Assembly: GCA_917880885.1 (NCBI GenBank)
Contig: OU862907.1
Coordinates: 70,303,072-70,367,071 of the forward strand
Source: Limnephilus marmoratus
Taxonomy: Eukaryota; Arthropoda; Insecta; Trichoptera; Limnephilidae
Reading direction: 5' to 3'
Length of the DNA: 64,000 nucleotides
The notes beneath the pieces are model-generated. The model had not been told where the DNA came from and made no database searches. It saw only the letters and a list, made by a program, of their open reading frames with translations. Numbering within the stretch: the stretch's first letter is position 1; every line of letters starts with the position of its first letter. Of the stretch, positions 40,623 through 51,789 are shown one piece after another. Position numbers and translations under genes: made by a program.

Positions 40623-43238
40623 ATGGAAAAATTGAGGTTTGATTTTGCTGTGAGACCAGCGGCAGATGGAAAATCAAACGTCATATGCATAACCTCGATC
40701 GCTACACCTGATGGACGGATTTTTGGAATACCACACGAATCCCAACCTACAAATCTACACCAAGGAATTACAAACACTCCAAATTATGATAAGGTAAAAA
40801 AATCATTAAATAAAAGACATCAAACAAGAAAAATATGGATAACCTTGACGGATGATATGTCAAAAATATATTTAGATACAGAACAAAACTTACAGTTTAA
40901 TGATATTTACCTAGAAGAAATTATGGAAAACACAAATAAAGCGGAATCTATACTTAGTGGATCAAGTCAAACGCTGGAAAAACTGTTAGAGAAATTGCTT
41001 GAAAGTAAACAAACAAAATCTGAAACTCAAAATTTAGGGAAAATTGCAAAGGATTTCATGATTGGCAAATTCACTGGCAGAAGCTCAAATGCGAACCAGT
41101 GGATTGAAGATTTTAATAAAGAATGTGAACGCTTCCAAATCAACGAAGACAAAAAGAAAATTGAAATTTTAAAACATTTTTTGGAATACTCCGGTGTAGA
41201 ATGGTACAGCTGCATGCTAATGAAACTTACAGTGGAATCGGAATGGGACGAATGGGAAAAAAAATTTTGTGATACTTTTGAAGAACATATGCAACATATA
41301 TCGAGACTAATGGAGGCAATTCTAACAGAAGGCTTTAGACTAAAATTTTCGAAATGTACTTTTGCAAAAAATTATGCAAAATATTTAGGTCACATAATAG
41401 AAAACAATTCAATCAGACCTCTGAAAGATTATTTAACCGCTGTCAAAAACTTTCCAGTTCCGGAAACAAAAAAAAATATACGCCAATTCCTAGGAAAAAT
41501 AAATTTTCATCATAAATTTGTACCACACAGTGCGATTATCCTGGACCCGTTACACAATTTATTACGGAAAGACGTGAAATTCATATGGTCCACAGAATGT
41601 CAGGAAACATTTGATAAAATAAAAGCATTGTTATGTTCAGAACCACTTCTGAATATCTTTGACCCTGAACTACCAATAAGCATTTACACGGATGCTAGTA
41701 TCAAAGGAGTGGGAGCAGTGCTGAAACAAAAAGATAAAAACGGGGACTGTAAGCCGGTTGCTTATTTTTCAAAAAAATTGACTGAAGCTCAAAAAAAGAA
41801 GAAAGCAATATACCTAGAATGTCTGGCAATAAAAGAAGCTGTGAAATATTGGCAACACTGGCTTATGGGAAAAGAATTTACGGTCTACTCAGATCATAAA
41901 CCATTAGAAAATATGAACATAAAGGCTAGAACCGACGAAGAACTAGGGGATTTGACGTATTATTTATCCCAATATCAATTTAAAATTAAATATAACCCAG
42001 GAAAATCAAACCAAGAAGCAGACTGTTTAAGCAGAAATCCAGTTCTAGAACCTTATGAAAATACTGATGACTTTTTAAAAGTAGTAAATTTAATAAACCT
42101 AGAAGATATAAAAAAGGACCAACACACCAATCTAGACTTACAAAATGGAAAACTTATATTGGAGAATGAAATATACTACAAAAAGAATAAAAGAAGGAAA
42201 AAAATTGTACTATCAGAACAACTTAGCAAAAGTCTAATAACGAATGTCCACGATACTTACTGCCATATTGGGAGAACCCAGATGACAAATAAAATAACAC
42301 CATTCTATACAGCAAAGAATATCATCGAAAACATTAAACAAATTTGTGAAGAATGTGAAATTTGTATTAAAAACAAATCAAGGAGGAAGCCAAAATATGG
42401 TTTAATGTCACATTTAGGTCCAGCAGCACGTCCCTTTGAAATTATATCTATTGATACCATTGGAGGCTTTGGAGGGTCACGCTCAACAAAGAAATATTTA
42501 CATCTTCTGGTTGATCATTTCACAAGATATGCTTATATTTTCGCATCAAAAAATCAAAGCTCCAGTGATTTTATAAAATTAATAAAAAATGTGTCACAAG
42601 GATACAACATTGATATGGTATTAACGGACCAATACCCTGGTATAAATTCCAAAGAATTCAAAGAATTTCTGAAGAAGGAGAACATAAGAATGGTTTTCAC
42701 TGCTGTGGATGCACCATTTTCAAACGGGCTGAATGAAAGGCTAAATCAAACTTTAGTTAATAAGATAAGATGTAAAATAAATGAAAGTGATAAGAAAACA
42801 TCATGGACTACAATTGCACAGAAATGTGTAGAAAAATATAACGAAACAGAACACACAGTCACCAAGTTTGCTCCAAAATACCTCTTGGAAGGCGAAAATG
42901 TGAATATTCTACCACTTGAATTGAAATCAAGACATACAAGTGAAGACCTGAAAAGAGATAGGGAACTAGCTCTTAAGAACACAATAAAATCACACAACTA
43001 TAATAAAAAAATATTCGACATACACAGGGAAGAATATAAATTGGAAGTGGGAGACAGAGTCTACGTGGAAAACGGAAATCGACTAAATAGGAAGAAATTG
43101 GAGGAATTGCGGATTGGACCATACAAAATTCTAAAGAAGGTCTCAAATTCAATCTATGAAGTTGATACCGGACACAGGAAAGCAGAATCAAACCTCTACC
43201 ACATTACAAAACTGTGTCCAGTGTTTGCTAGTAAATGA
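40623..43238 (+). CDS. Gag-RNaseH-integrase polyprotein lacking protease and RT core
   Basis: 871 residues, uninterrupted. Residues 1-220 are Gag-like (FTGRSSNANQWIEDFNKECE; FLEYSGVEWYSCML; EWEKKFCDTF). At about residue 220 the frame passes directly into the end of reverse transcriptase (RLKFSKCTFAKNYAKYLGHI; PETKKNIRQFLGKINF). The protease and the RT fingers/palm with the YxDD catalytic site are missing. RNase H follows with D357, E399 and D424. The integrase zinc finger is H543, H548, C575, C578, and its core is D611, D669, E705, with the standard 35-residue D-E spacing. A C-terminal GDRVYVENG...RIGPYKIL segment follows. The deletion preserves the reading frame. The product could still integrate DNA if another element supplied reverse transcription (inference). 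Confidence 0.9.
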   Translation: MEKLRFDFAVRPAADGKSNVICITSIATPDGRIFGIPHESQPTNLHQGITNTPNYDKVKKSLNKRHQTRKIWITLTDDMSKIYLDTEQNLQFNDIYLEEIMENTNKAESILSGSSQTLEKLLEKLLESKQTKSETQNLGKIAKDFMIGKFTGRSSNANQWIEDFNKECERFQINEDKKKIEILKHFLEYSGVEWYSCMLMKLTVESEWDEWEKKFCDTFEEHMQHISRLMEAILTEGFRLKFSKCTFAKNYAKYLGHIIENNSIRPLKDYLTAVKNFPVPETKKNIRQFLGKINFHHKFVPHSAIILDPLHNLLRKDVKFIWSTECQETFDKIKALLCSEPLLNIFDPELPISIYTDASIKGVGAVLKQKDKNGDCKPVAYFSKKLTEAQKKKKAIYLECLAIKEAVKYWQHWLMGKEFTVYSDHKPLENMNIKARTDEELGDLTYYLSQYQFKIKYNPGKSNQEADCLSRNPVLEPYENTDDFLKVVNLINLEDIKKDQHTNLDLQNGKLILENEIYYKKNKRRKKIVLSEQLSKSLITNVHDTYCHIGRTQMTNKITPFYTAKNIIENIKQICEECEICIKNKSRRKPKYGLMSHLGPAARPFEIISIDTIGGFGGSRSTKKYLHLLVDHFTRYAYIFASKNQSSSDFIKLIKNVSQGYNIDMVLTDQYPGINSKEFKEFLKKENIRMVFTAVDAPFSNGLNERLNQTLVNKIRCKINESDKKTSWTTIAQKCVEKYNETEHTVTKFAPKYLLEGENVNILPLELKSRHTSEDLKRDRELALKNTIKSHNYNKKIFDIHREEYKLEVGDRVYVENGNRLNRKKLEELRIGPYKILKKVSNSIYEVDTGHRKAESNLYHITKLCPVFASK

Positions 43239-43287
43239 ACAATTGCATGCATTCTCTTTTGCAATTGTTTCTCCCTAGGGGGGGAGA

Positions 43288-43659
43288 TGTAAAGAAAACC
43301 ACTTATGAGTGCTTTCCTTAAGATTGTATTCACTGAGTAAGTACTGAGTAAGTACTGTGCTAGTTGGTAGCCCACTAGATATAAAACAAATGAATCAAGT
43401 TAGGAAAATATAACTGTCAGAATTATTGGATTAACAATTCCTGAAAATATTATCTTATTTTATTTATTATTTATTAAAGAAACCTGAAATCAGGGCTTTA
43501 AATGTTGTTTCTTTTGTTTTTATAGGTAAGTGAATCTTTTGTTAACCGATAATATAATTTTTAAGAGTTGTAAATACGTATTATTAATAAAACTTTTGTT
43601 TTTATAGAGAAACGCAATTACGCCTTTGTTTTATTCAAGAATATAAAAAAATCATTATA
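43288..43659 (+). repeat. 3' LTR of Ty3/Gypsy-like element
   Basis: Begins TGTAAAGAAAACC immediately after the polypurine tract and matches the 5' LTR at all but two of 372 positions by eye. Confidence 0.9.
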
Positions 43660-44259
43660 TATATATATTTCACTTACTTCCATTATTGTTTTATTTTTTT
43701 ATTTATTTAATTAACTGTCTGAATAAGTGTAAAAAATAAACCAAATAAGTAAACATTCGTTTTTTAACATGTCCAAAAAAGTTTCGGTTTCAGCCGAAAC
43801 GAAGACAGCCACAGAAGTTTCGGTTTCGTTTTCGGTGGAATGTCCCGTTTCGGTCGGACACTAAGAATTATAACTATTATATATTTTAATAGGTACCTGT
43901 GTTTATAGGTACCAAATTTGATTAATTGTTTTTATAATATACTAAAATGAGTGTTTGTTATATAGGTATGAAAAATGCAAATTTGTATTAAAAAAATGTA
44001 ATAGGTGGCTCGCGAGTCGCGAGTTGAATGTACTGGGACTGAATATATGGAACGCGGGAGGGGAGTCGGCGTGACGGGGAAGCTGGAGAGTGGCGAGGGA
44101 ACGTGGGGAAGGATGAAGAGGACATGGAAGGGGAAGGGGCCGTGAAAGGGAAATGGAACGAATGGGGAAAGACACGCAGGGAAAAACAATTCCTTTATTA
44201 AGTGGCATTGCAACGCATGCCGGGAAATCGCTAGATTTATAATAGTTTTACTTTCGGGG

Positions 44260-45060
44260 GGCCAACTGCCCAGGGATCAACTGTGAAGGGCCACCGTAAT
44301 TTTTGAGACTCCTACATATGAGTGTTTCTACTTAAGTTTATCAATGAAAATAAGTGAATCTGTACCCGTGGTTTTGGTTGAAACAATTTTTTTGTCAGGT
44401 GGTGTTTTTATTAAGTAATTTTTGATAACAATTATAGGTGCGATAAAATCGGGTGATTCTGATCAATTTTCGACTTTGAAACTAAATAACTCTTTTTATA
44501 AAATATTTGAGTTGGAAAAAATTATGTCATATGTATTGCGTACTTTTAAACTCTCGAAATATGCAATTTTTTTTCTTCTTTTGTTGACATTCAAATTTTG
44601 GATTCTTATTGAGAAAAACGGTCTGAAGAGGAATAAATTACAAAATGTCAAAAAAGCCGCATTTGTGAAAATTTAATAATTTTTATGATCATTATGCGAG
44701 GCTTTGGCTTGGATTTTGAAAGCCATTACCTCGGGCTCTATTGGGCCGAACAGACTGAAATTTGGGATTCTTGACGATGGTAAGATGAGGAATTCTTAAC
44801 AAACTCTCTAAAAAGCAGCATTTGTTGAAATTTCATCATTTTCATCATGCCCAATGCGTGGTTTGGGCTAGGACTTTGACAGCCGTTATCTCGGGCTCCA
44901 TTGTTTTATAGGCATTATGTAAGGCTTGGACTCGAACTTTGAAAGCTGTTATCTCAGGGTTTATAGCCCTGAACCGACTGAAGTTTTGGATTCTCATTAA
45001 ATATTATGGTTCGAAGAGGAATCAATTGCACAATTTCCATAACGTAGAGTCTCATCATCA
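44260..45060. repeat. Diverged repeats around TTATCTCGGGCTC
   Basis: 44262-44480 is an inverted relative of 26810-27010 (GTAATTTTTGAGACTCCTAC; ACCCGTGGTTTTGGTTGAA). From 44560 on, units of roughly 150 bp (GAAAGCCATTACCTCGGGCT; ACTGAAATTTGGGATTCTT) recur three or four times with decay. Non-coding. Confidence 0.5.
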
Positions 45061-45280
45061 TGGATCCAGTTCTCGCTTGGGGGCTATCCATAAATTATGT
45101 CAAACGAATGATTTAATTTAATGATTTTTTGACACCCTCCGTCACTGTCACACAATATCCCATTTGTGAGACCCCTTCCCCCTAGTGGGACGTCACATAT
45201 TTTGCAATTTAACATTTTTTTAAGTTTCGCCTTTTAATAATTTATATTTTTACATGTGACGTCACAGAGATGATGTAAAT

Positions 45281-45775
45281 CCAGTTTCCGCTTTAGATTA
45301 GTTTCCGGACACCCTGTATATCCAGTTTCCGCTTTAGCTTAGTTTTCAGACACCCTGTGTATCCAGTTTCCGCTTTAATCTAGTTTCCGGACACCCTGTA
45401 TATCCAGTTACCGCTGTTGCCTGGTTTTCGGACACCCTGTATATGAAGTTTCCGCTTTAACTTAGTTTTCAGACACCCTGTATATCCAGTTACCACCTGT
45501 GCCTAGTTTCCAGACACCCTGTATATCCAGTTTCAACTTTAACCTAGTTTCCGGACACCCTGTATATCCAGTTCCCACCTGTGCCTAGTTTCCGGACACG
45601 CTGTATATCCAGTTCTCGCCTATGCCTAGTTTCCGGACACGCTGTATATCCAGTTCCCGCCTGTGCCTAATTTCCGGACACCCAGTATATCCAGTTCCCG
45701 CCTGTGCCTAGTATTCAGACACCCTGTTTGTTTATCCATTTTTTGCTTGTGCCTCCTTTCCGAAAAACCTGTATA
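45281..45775. repeat. 41-bp minisatellite, 12 units
   Basis: CCAGTT...CTAGTTT(C/T)C(G/A)GACACCCTGTATAT recurs with an exact 41-bp step: 45281, 45322, 45363, 45404, 45445, 45486, 45527, 45568, 45609, 45650, 45691, then 45735. The second half of each unit (GTTTCCGGACACCCTGTATA) is more conserved than the first. Confidence 0.95.
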
Positions 45776-46172
45776 TTTTTATTGGGACGAAAAAAAAAAC
45801 AGAGACAGTTTTTGGATGGCAGATGTCATAAAAAATATCATAAAATAATAATATATGGGTTCTTAATATATATTTACGTATATTATGTGCAAGATACATA
45901 ACGAGGTAGATTTAAATACAAAAACACATACAAAGCACTAAAATAAATATTACAGAAATTCTTCTTAAACCAATTATACAATCGTCAGAACTTCTGTTTA
46001 AACAATTTTAATTATTTTAAACTAAATAATAACAGAAATGTTTTTTTGTGAATTTCTCTCACCATCGTTCCCTTGGTGAGCTCTAGCGCTGCCAATTTGT
46101 AAAGAAAAAAAATAGCTTAGTCCGGCGGTATTAGCACAGTTTGTTTGGTTTTAAATGTTATAGGTATTATTG

Positions 46173-46400
46173 ACGGCCTCCGTGGTCGAGGAGTTAGGCT
46201 CTCGACTAGCAATGCGAAAGCGCAAGTAAATTTCATGAGATTAATTTGTGTTATTTCACATTTCACTCATTAAATATTATACAGTACTAATACCTGCGAA
46301 TTGGAAGATTCTCTCAGTATCGCCCTGGCAAAAGACCACCATTCAGAATAGAAACGTTTTAAGCCGTGTTTGTTGACTAGATATGAACAGCCAGGCAATG
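46173..46400 (+). repeat. SINE copy, 5' part
   Basis: The head GACGGCCTCCGTGGTCGAGG continues with CGACTAGCAATGCG and TCTCAGTATCGCCCTGGC, matching 26222-26440. The 3' half is missing. Confidence 0.75.
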
Positions 46401-46499
46401 ACCAATGGATATTTTCCCATCGCCTTCATCGCGAGCATGCTTTCTATAACCATTTTGACAGAATAATGTATTGGTACCTATGCTATTTATTCCTTGGTT

Positions 46500-47065
46500 C
46501 ACAGTTGTTGATGTTTGCCTGGTGAGAACGGGTCGTTTCTTCAACTAGTTTTATGTACGTCGACTCGTTTGTGAAACGAGCTACCGGCGTCTATTTTTCC
46601 TCCTTCATTGCCGTCACTTGGAAATAAAAATAAAATAAAACTTAAGTCGAAACCAAAGGAACTATTCATTGAATAGTCAACACCCCCGCCATAGGTCACC
46701 ACAAGTGATGCAATACGTTTCGTGACTTAGCAGGGGTGTTGGGGTGAGGTGTATCGTGTCTAGGTCTCGGCAGCGGATGCGTTTGCTCGCATATTGCGTG
46801 GCGGTCGAGGGAGACCTTTCATTTCTTTATCCGGATTCTCTCGACCCATCGTCTTGCGGCTCATTGGGTGGAATGGATTCACACGTCCGTCGCTCCTGGG
46901 CACACTGATCCCCAGATTCCTACCCACCCCTCATACCCTTTTCCTTCCCAGAACTTCCTTTCCTTCCTTTCCCTAAGAAGATCCTCCACACAGCATCCCC
47001 AAAGATGACAAGGGCCAAAAGGGGAAATTGTTTTTCTCAGTGCCTCCTGTGTGGAGCTATTGTTA
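46500..47065 (+). repeat. LINE/SINE 3' fragment with hairpin tail
   Basis: 46515-46615 is a decayed copy of the LINE C-terminus at 8420-8510 (GAGAACGGGTCGTTTCTTC). 46680-47065 is the short repeat of 27220 with the CCTCCACACAGCATCCCC ... CTCCTGTGTGGAG tail. It may be one chimeric or two adjacent copies. Confidence 0.6.
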
Positions 47066-47744
47066 AAAAATGTCTCTGCCTACCCCTGTGGGAAACGGCG
47101 TAAATGTTAGTTTGTTAGATTCTTGATTAAATATTTAAAAAGAGTTTGTGTTGATTCGACAATTCGAAATAATGCAGCAGACCTTATCGCTATTAGCTCG
47201 CCGACTAGATTACCCACTTAAAAATAACTTCGTTGTCGCCAACAGGTAAACCACATTCTATTACACAGGTATTAATTATTCCCTTCAGAAATAATTATTT
47301 TCTCAATCTAAAAAGCTTTCCTTGTTTCCTTGTTGCCGGTCTTACTTGCTGGTCAGATTACTTATAGTTATCTAACCAGAAAACTATAAATTAATCGCCT
47401 TGCATTTTATTAATAGAGTGGCAACACTTTGCACGATATCCGGGCGGGTTCACTGCATGGATCACGGCCGCACTGGGGACTGGGGACTGGGGACGACAAT
47501 ACGACTTGTCACATCATTTTAGTTATCGATTCTTTAAATGGAGGAATCCTCTTTGTGTTAAGGAGTTTTCCTAAGTCGTCTGTCTGCACTTCTAAGTATG
47601 CAGACGTTTGATATACGGCCATACATTCTTTACGGGTACCTACATACAAATTTTTATACGCTAGCTGTGTATAGTGTAAATAGGTATTAGACTTATTACT
47701 TGATATAGCTTTAGCCGTGTTTTTTTTTTTTTACATGGGCTCCA

Positions 47745-47930
47745 CACAGGAGGTCCTGAGGAAAATAATTGCCATCAGGGCCATCGTCACCTTTGGGGAT
47801 GCTGTGTGAAGGGTTTTTTTAATGAAAGGAAGGAGAGGAGAGTTCTGGGAAGGAAAAGGGTTTAAGGGGTGGGTAGGAATCTGGGGTTCAGTGTGTCATG
47901 GTCATCCTAGACCTAGACAAACCTCAAAAT
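47745..47930 (-). repeat. LINE/SINE hairpin tail copy
   Basis: GCTCCACACAGGAGGTCCTG, then GGGGATGCTGTGTGAAGGG and the reversed body GGGTGGGTAGGAATCTGGGG. Confidence 0.65.
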
Positions 47931-47954
47931 GCTAAATCACCAAACGTAGCGAAG

Positions 47955-48155
47955 CACTTTGGGTGACTTATGGCAGAGGCGTTGGGTATCCAACAAAGGT
48001 TACCGGGGATGGAAAAGCCAGGTACATTTTCCAGATATCCTTCCCTTTACCATTACCTTCAGCCTCACAACATTCCAAAATTGGGGATACCTTAGTTTTA
48101 CTGGCTCTAGACGGTTGGGAGCAGTTGGGACTCTTGTGTTGTATTAATTCTAAAA
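47955..48155 (+). repeat. SINE copy, 3' part
   Basis: CAGATATCCTTCCCTTTACC through GGGAGCAGTTGGGACTCTTG and a GTATTAATTC end match 26440-26590. Confidence 0.7.
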
Positions 48156-50976
48156 AGTTGTATTATATGCAAATAGGAACCTTTCACGGTTTTTTTGCTA
48201 AGCCGAATGCATGTATAAGTATGTCGTATTTTGTTTTTACCGCATGGTCCTTTGGGGAGTTTTATTATTGTTAGTAAAAATATTTTTACAGCGGATTTTC
48301 GTTTAAGATTCCTTCAGATATAAGTATATGGACTTTGGTTGTATCCTCTTCGCAAGAAAAATAATATTTTAGGGGATTAACTGTCAGAAGGATCAACTCT
48401 CGGGGGGGTCAACTGTCAGGGGCAAATTGTCGCCGGATCAATGGTCGTGGAACCCTCCTATCAATCCCTATTAAGCCCATGCAAGGACCCCTGTTCATAT
48501 AAATTTAACGACAAAAGCAGGAATTGTAAACTTTCTTAATTTACAGATATTATTAAATGTTGTTATGAACTAGTCCAAAATGAGATCCTTCAAACATCAG
48601 GTACATTATTAATCCTTTGCGTAGCGTTATCTGCCAGTAAGGTTAGCCTACATATATTACTTTAAAAAATAAAATGTATTTTTGCACGCCGAAATTTAAA
48701 CCCGCTCTCTCTGTATTCTAGTCGACCACCGAGGACATCAACTGACATTTTTCATTATTAAATTTGTATCCTTTCTAAATAAATGTTTATTTTCTTTTAT
48801 TTGTTTTATATAATATATATATTTCTGTTATAGGCAACTTTTCTGTTATCAAAATTCAAACCGGAACGAAATCAATGTTATACTATAACTAAGTATTGTT
48901 GCTAAGGGTAAATAGTGGTAAAATGATATTTTAGGCCTGCCAGGGTTCGATTCTCATCCGATGGAGTATTTTTTTTGTTGTATTTAAACAATTTTTGTTT
49001 ATTCTTAAAACGTAATCGGAACTTATTGAGCAGGGCGTGAAATGTCGTGGAGTCGGCCCTGTCACAGTATGATTAGCAAGATGATAACAAGCAAGATTAA
49101 TGTATAAATGGATTTACAAGGCACTGCGAGCTTCACTTAAGATTCAACAGTCCTTCTTAGTACACTGGTCTGTCCTCTTACGTTTTCTCACAACTACTTA
49201 TTCGGACAAATTAATCACAAATTTATATTGTTTTGTAACTGAATTCAAATCCAGTGGTTTCCTGTGGCTGATCCTTGTGCGGCGTATCATTTCAGGTGAC
49301 TGAAACATTTCTTCATTTATAACTACCTATTTTTTTTGTTGGAAATTTATTTGTACAAATATAAACATAATTGATATCAGAGTAATATTTAAAGGTTAAA
49401 TATATGAAACGTTTCTTTTGCATAATTTAATATTTATAAAAAGCCATGTTTGTGTGTTTTGATTGTTGTTGTTTTTATTAAGAGATTTTAATTTTAAACA
49501 AAGGATTTTTTTAGTTTTTATTAGTTGAATCAGCATATATTTTTATAACTATTTAACGCTTATAAAGATATGTAAATAATTAATTAAAAATATTATTATG
49601 TTTCTCCCTGCTCATCCTTTCCTATTCGTCCTGTTCCCCATCCTTTCTTTTGAGTAACTTGATTATTTTTCGTAAAGTCATTTTTTTTTTAATTATGTGA
49701 AGTGTGCGAAATTTTCAAGACGGGAATATTATTATTTTTTCGAAAAAATACTTCCAATAAATTTAAAAAATTGTAAAAAATTCGAAAATTAAAAAAGGTC
49801 GAAAAATTGGTCGGAAAGCAGAACGGGAATTTTTCATTAACATATTTATCTTTTTGAAAAAAAAAATTTATAGGTATATTCAAAAATTTCGTTTTTAATT
49901 AATAAAAGTCGTTTATTACTAACAAGATCTGCATGTAATTATTATTATGCCAGACAACTGTTTCGCCTGAGGCTAAGCCACTTTACTTAAGCCACGATAT
50001 ATTTATATTATTTCTGGAAAGGTGAATTGCTTATTATTGACTTCCGAGTAAAAAGTTGGAAATTATAAATGGTTATTACTCTTATTAAAGTTTCCCCAAT
50101 TACTGCTGCGTTTAAACTTGACTAAAGTTCGTTAGATGAGTCCAAATGATGACTCAGGGGTTTATTTCCAGCATTTTTAAGTATTTTTGTGGTCATTTTA
50201 GAGACCATAAAAATACTTAATTATGCTGGAAAAAGAAATCCCTAAATCATTATTTGGAAAACTGACCAAACGACCAACGACCTTCAGTCAAATTTATTGG
50301 AAACCTTAAAAATAGAAGAAAGCATTAATAATTTCCATCGTTTTACTCGGAAAACACAAACACAGGGCATGGGCAAAACAATAAGCTCTCCCCACAAGTA
50401 CCTATCTAGAAACATTGTCTGTATTGATAATGCCTTCAGATGGCGAAACAGCTGTCACGCGTAATAATAATTAGATCGCATAACTCGTTTGTAGTGAATT
50501 GTATTTTAAAATTAAATGCAAATATTATATATATATATTATATATATATATAATGTTTTCAAATCTTCAAATAACAAAATCGAGAAGATAAATGTCTTAT
50601 TTCTACAAAAAATTCCCGACCAGTTTTCCGACCAATTTAAAAACCCTTTTTGTTTCTGATTTTTCTAAAGTTTACGATTTTCTAATTTTCCTGAAAATTT
50701 TTTTCAAAAAAATAATAATTTCCCAACATGGAAAGTTTTCAAACATTAAATGACAAATCCCTTTAAATGTCCAAACGTTTTTTTTTTGTTCACACATTTG
50801 CAGTTTTTAAAATTAAAAATTTCTCAATATGGACAATTTTTAAACTTATGAAACAATTTTTTTTTTAATTTTCATACAAATTTACCGATTTACTATTAAA
50901 ATATCAGAAAATAAAAATTTCCAGGGACTAAAAGTCCCAACATGAAAAGTTTTCAAACTTCAAATAACAAAATAAA
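48156..50976. other. AT-rich non-coding stretch
   Basis: 48370-48460 contains units related to the 15-bp minisatellite. 48680-48740 (minus) and 48928-48970 resemble SINE heads. 50520-50555 is an AT palindrome. The phrase AACATG(G/A)AAAGTTTTCAAAC recurs near 50728 and 50940. No gene is visible. Confidence 0.45.
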
Positions 50977-51789
50977 TCTTAATATATAAAACAAAGTCGG
51001 GTTAGTTACACTATTTATAACTCGAGAACGGCTGGACCGATTTTGATGATCTTTGATTTGTTGGATTTGTCTCCGCCCCGGATAACAGAATAACCATTAA
51101 AATATTGCAAAAATTCACGAAAAAGAAAGTTATGATGAAAATTCATTTCCCCGTACATTTTGTATGGAACGAATTCTCATATTTTGAAAGAGCTGCAGGA
51201 ATTTTATGATAAGTACCTATAAATATTGAGTAGTGAGTGAGTTCCAATAATTCAAAAACGTCAAATATCAAGGTGCTGATTGTTTTGTTTTTATTCTTAA
51301 ACACATAATGCTGCCTCTCTTTCTTACACACTTAATGTCAATAGCCGAAAATGAGGCAAACGGTGAACGTATGTTTCCACCCATCCAAAGGAAAGATACA
51401 ATCATTAAAATAAAAAATCCTCACGTATAAAGAAAAGGAAAAGCAAAGTTTTTTTACATCAGTTTCACAACACATGAGGCCCCGAAGAAAATTATTTTCC
51501 TCAGGGCCTGTGTCATCTTAGGGGATGTTGTGTGGAGGGTCTTTTTAAGGAAGGGAAGGATAGGAAGTTCTCGCAAAGAAAAATTTATGAGGGGAGAGTA
51601 GGAATCTGGGGTCAGTGTGTCCGGTAGTGACGGACGTATGAATCCATCCCTCCAACAAAATCAAAACACGGACAGTTGTGCATTGATGATTGCTTCATTG
51701 TGTAATTTTTGACTTAATAAAAAAACTGAATTTAATTCAACAGTTAGGTATTGATTATGAGGCGGTACGAATTTCGGCGGGTTAGCTAG
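50977..51789 (+). mobile_element. Helitron-like element, complete ends
   Basis: It starts TCTTAATATATAAAACAAAG and ends GGCGGTACGAATTTCGGCGG then GTTAGCTAG, a short hairpin followed by CTAG, between a host A and T. A LINE/SINE tail in reverse orientation (51470-51660) is inserted inside. It lacks Rep/helicase, so it is non-autonomous. Confidence 0.75.

Larger units (their letters stand above)
40215..43659 (+). mobile_element. Ty3/Gypsy-like LTR retrotransposon, internally deleted but open
   Basis: Two near-identical 372-bp LTRs bracket one 871-codon frame. A polypurine tract (AGGGGGGGAGA, 43277-43287) directly precedes the 3' LTR. No obvious tRNA primer-binding site follows the 5' LTR. Target duplication cannot be resolved because the site is a TATATA repeat. 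High LTR identity indicates recent insertion. Confidence 0.9.
40029..43863. mobile_element. hAT-like MITE split by an LTR retrotransposon
   Basis: The left part (TAGTGATCGACCGAAGG, CGGTTTCGGTTTCGG; 40029-40214) and right part (43660-43863, ending TTTCGGTCGGACACTA) match the left and right halves of 31242-31687. The Ty3-like element at 40215-43659 lies between. Flanking AGAATT is present on both sides but offset by a base. Confidence 0.75.
39723..44234 (+). mobile_element. Helitron-like element enclosing a MITE and an LTR element
   Basis: It begins TCTATATATATTAAAATCAA (compare the minus-strand start at 32269) and ends GCCGGGAAATCGCTAG at 44234. A purine-rich block (44040-44170) is the reverse-orientation equivalent of the pyrimidine block in other copies. 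Without its insertions it is under 1 kb and non-coding. Confidence 0.6.
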
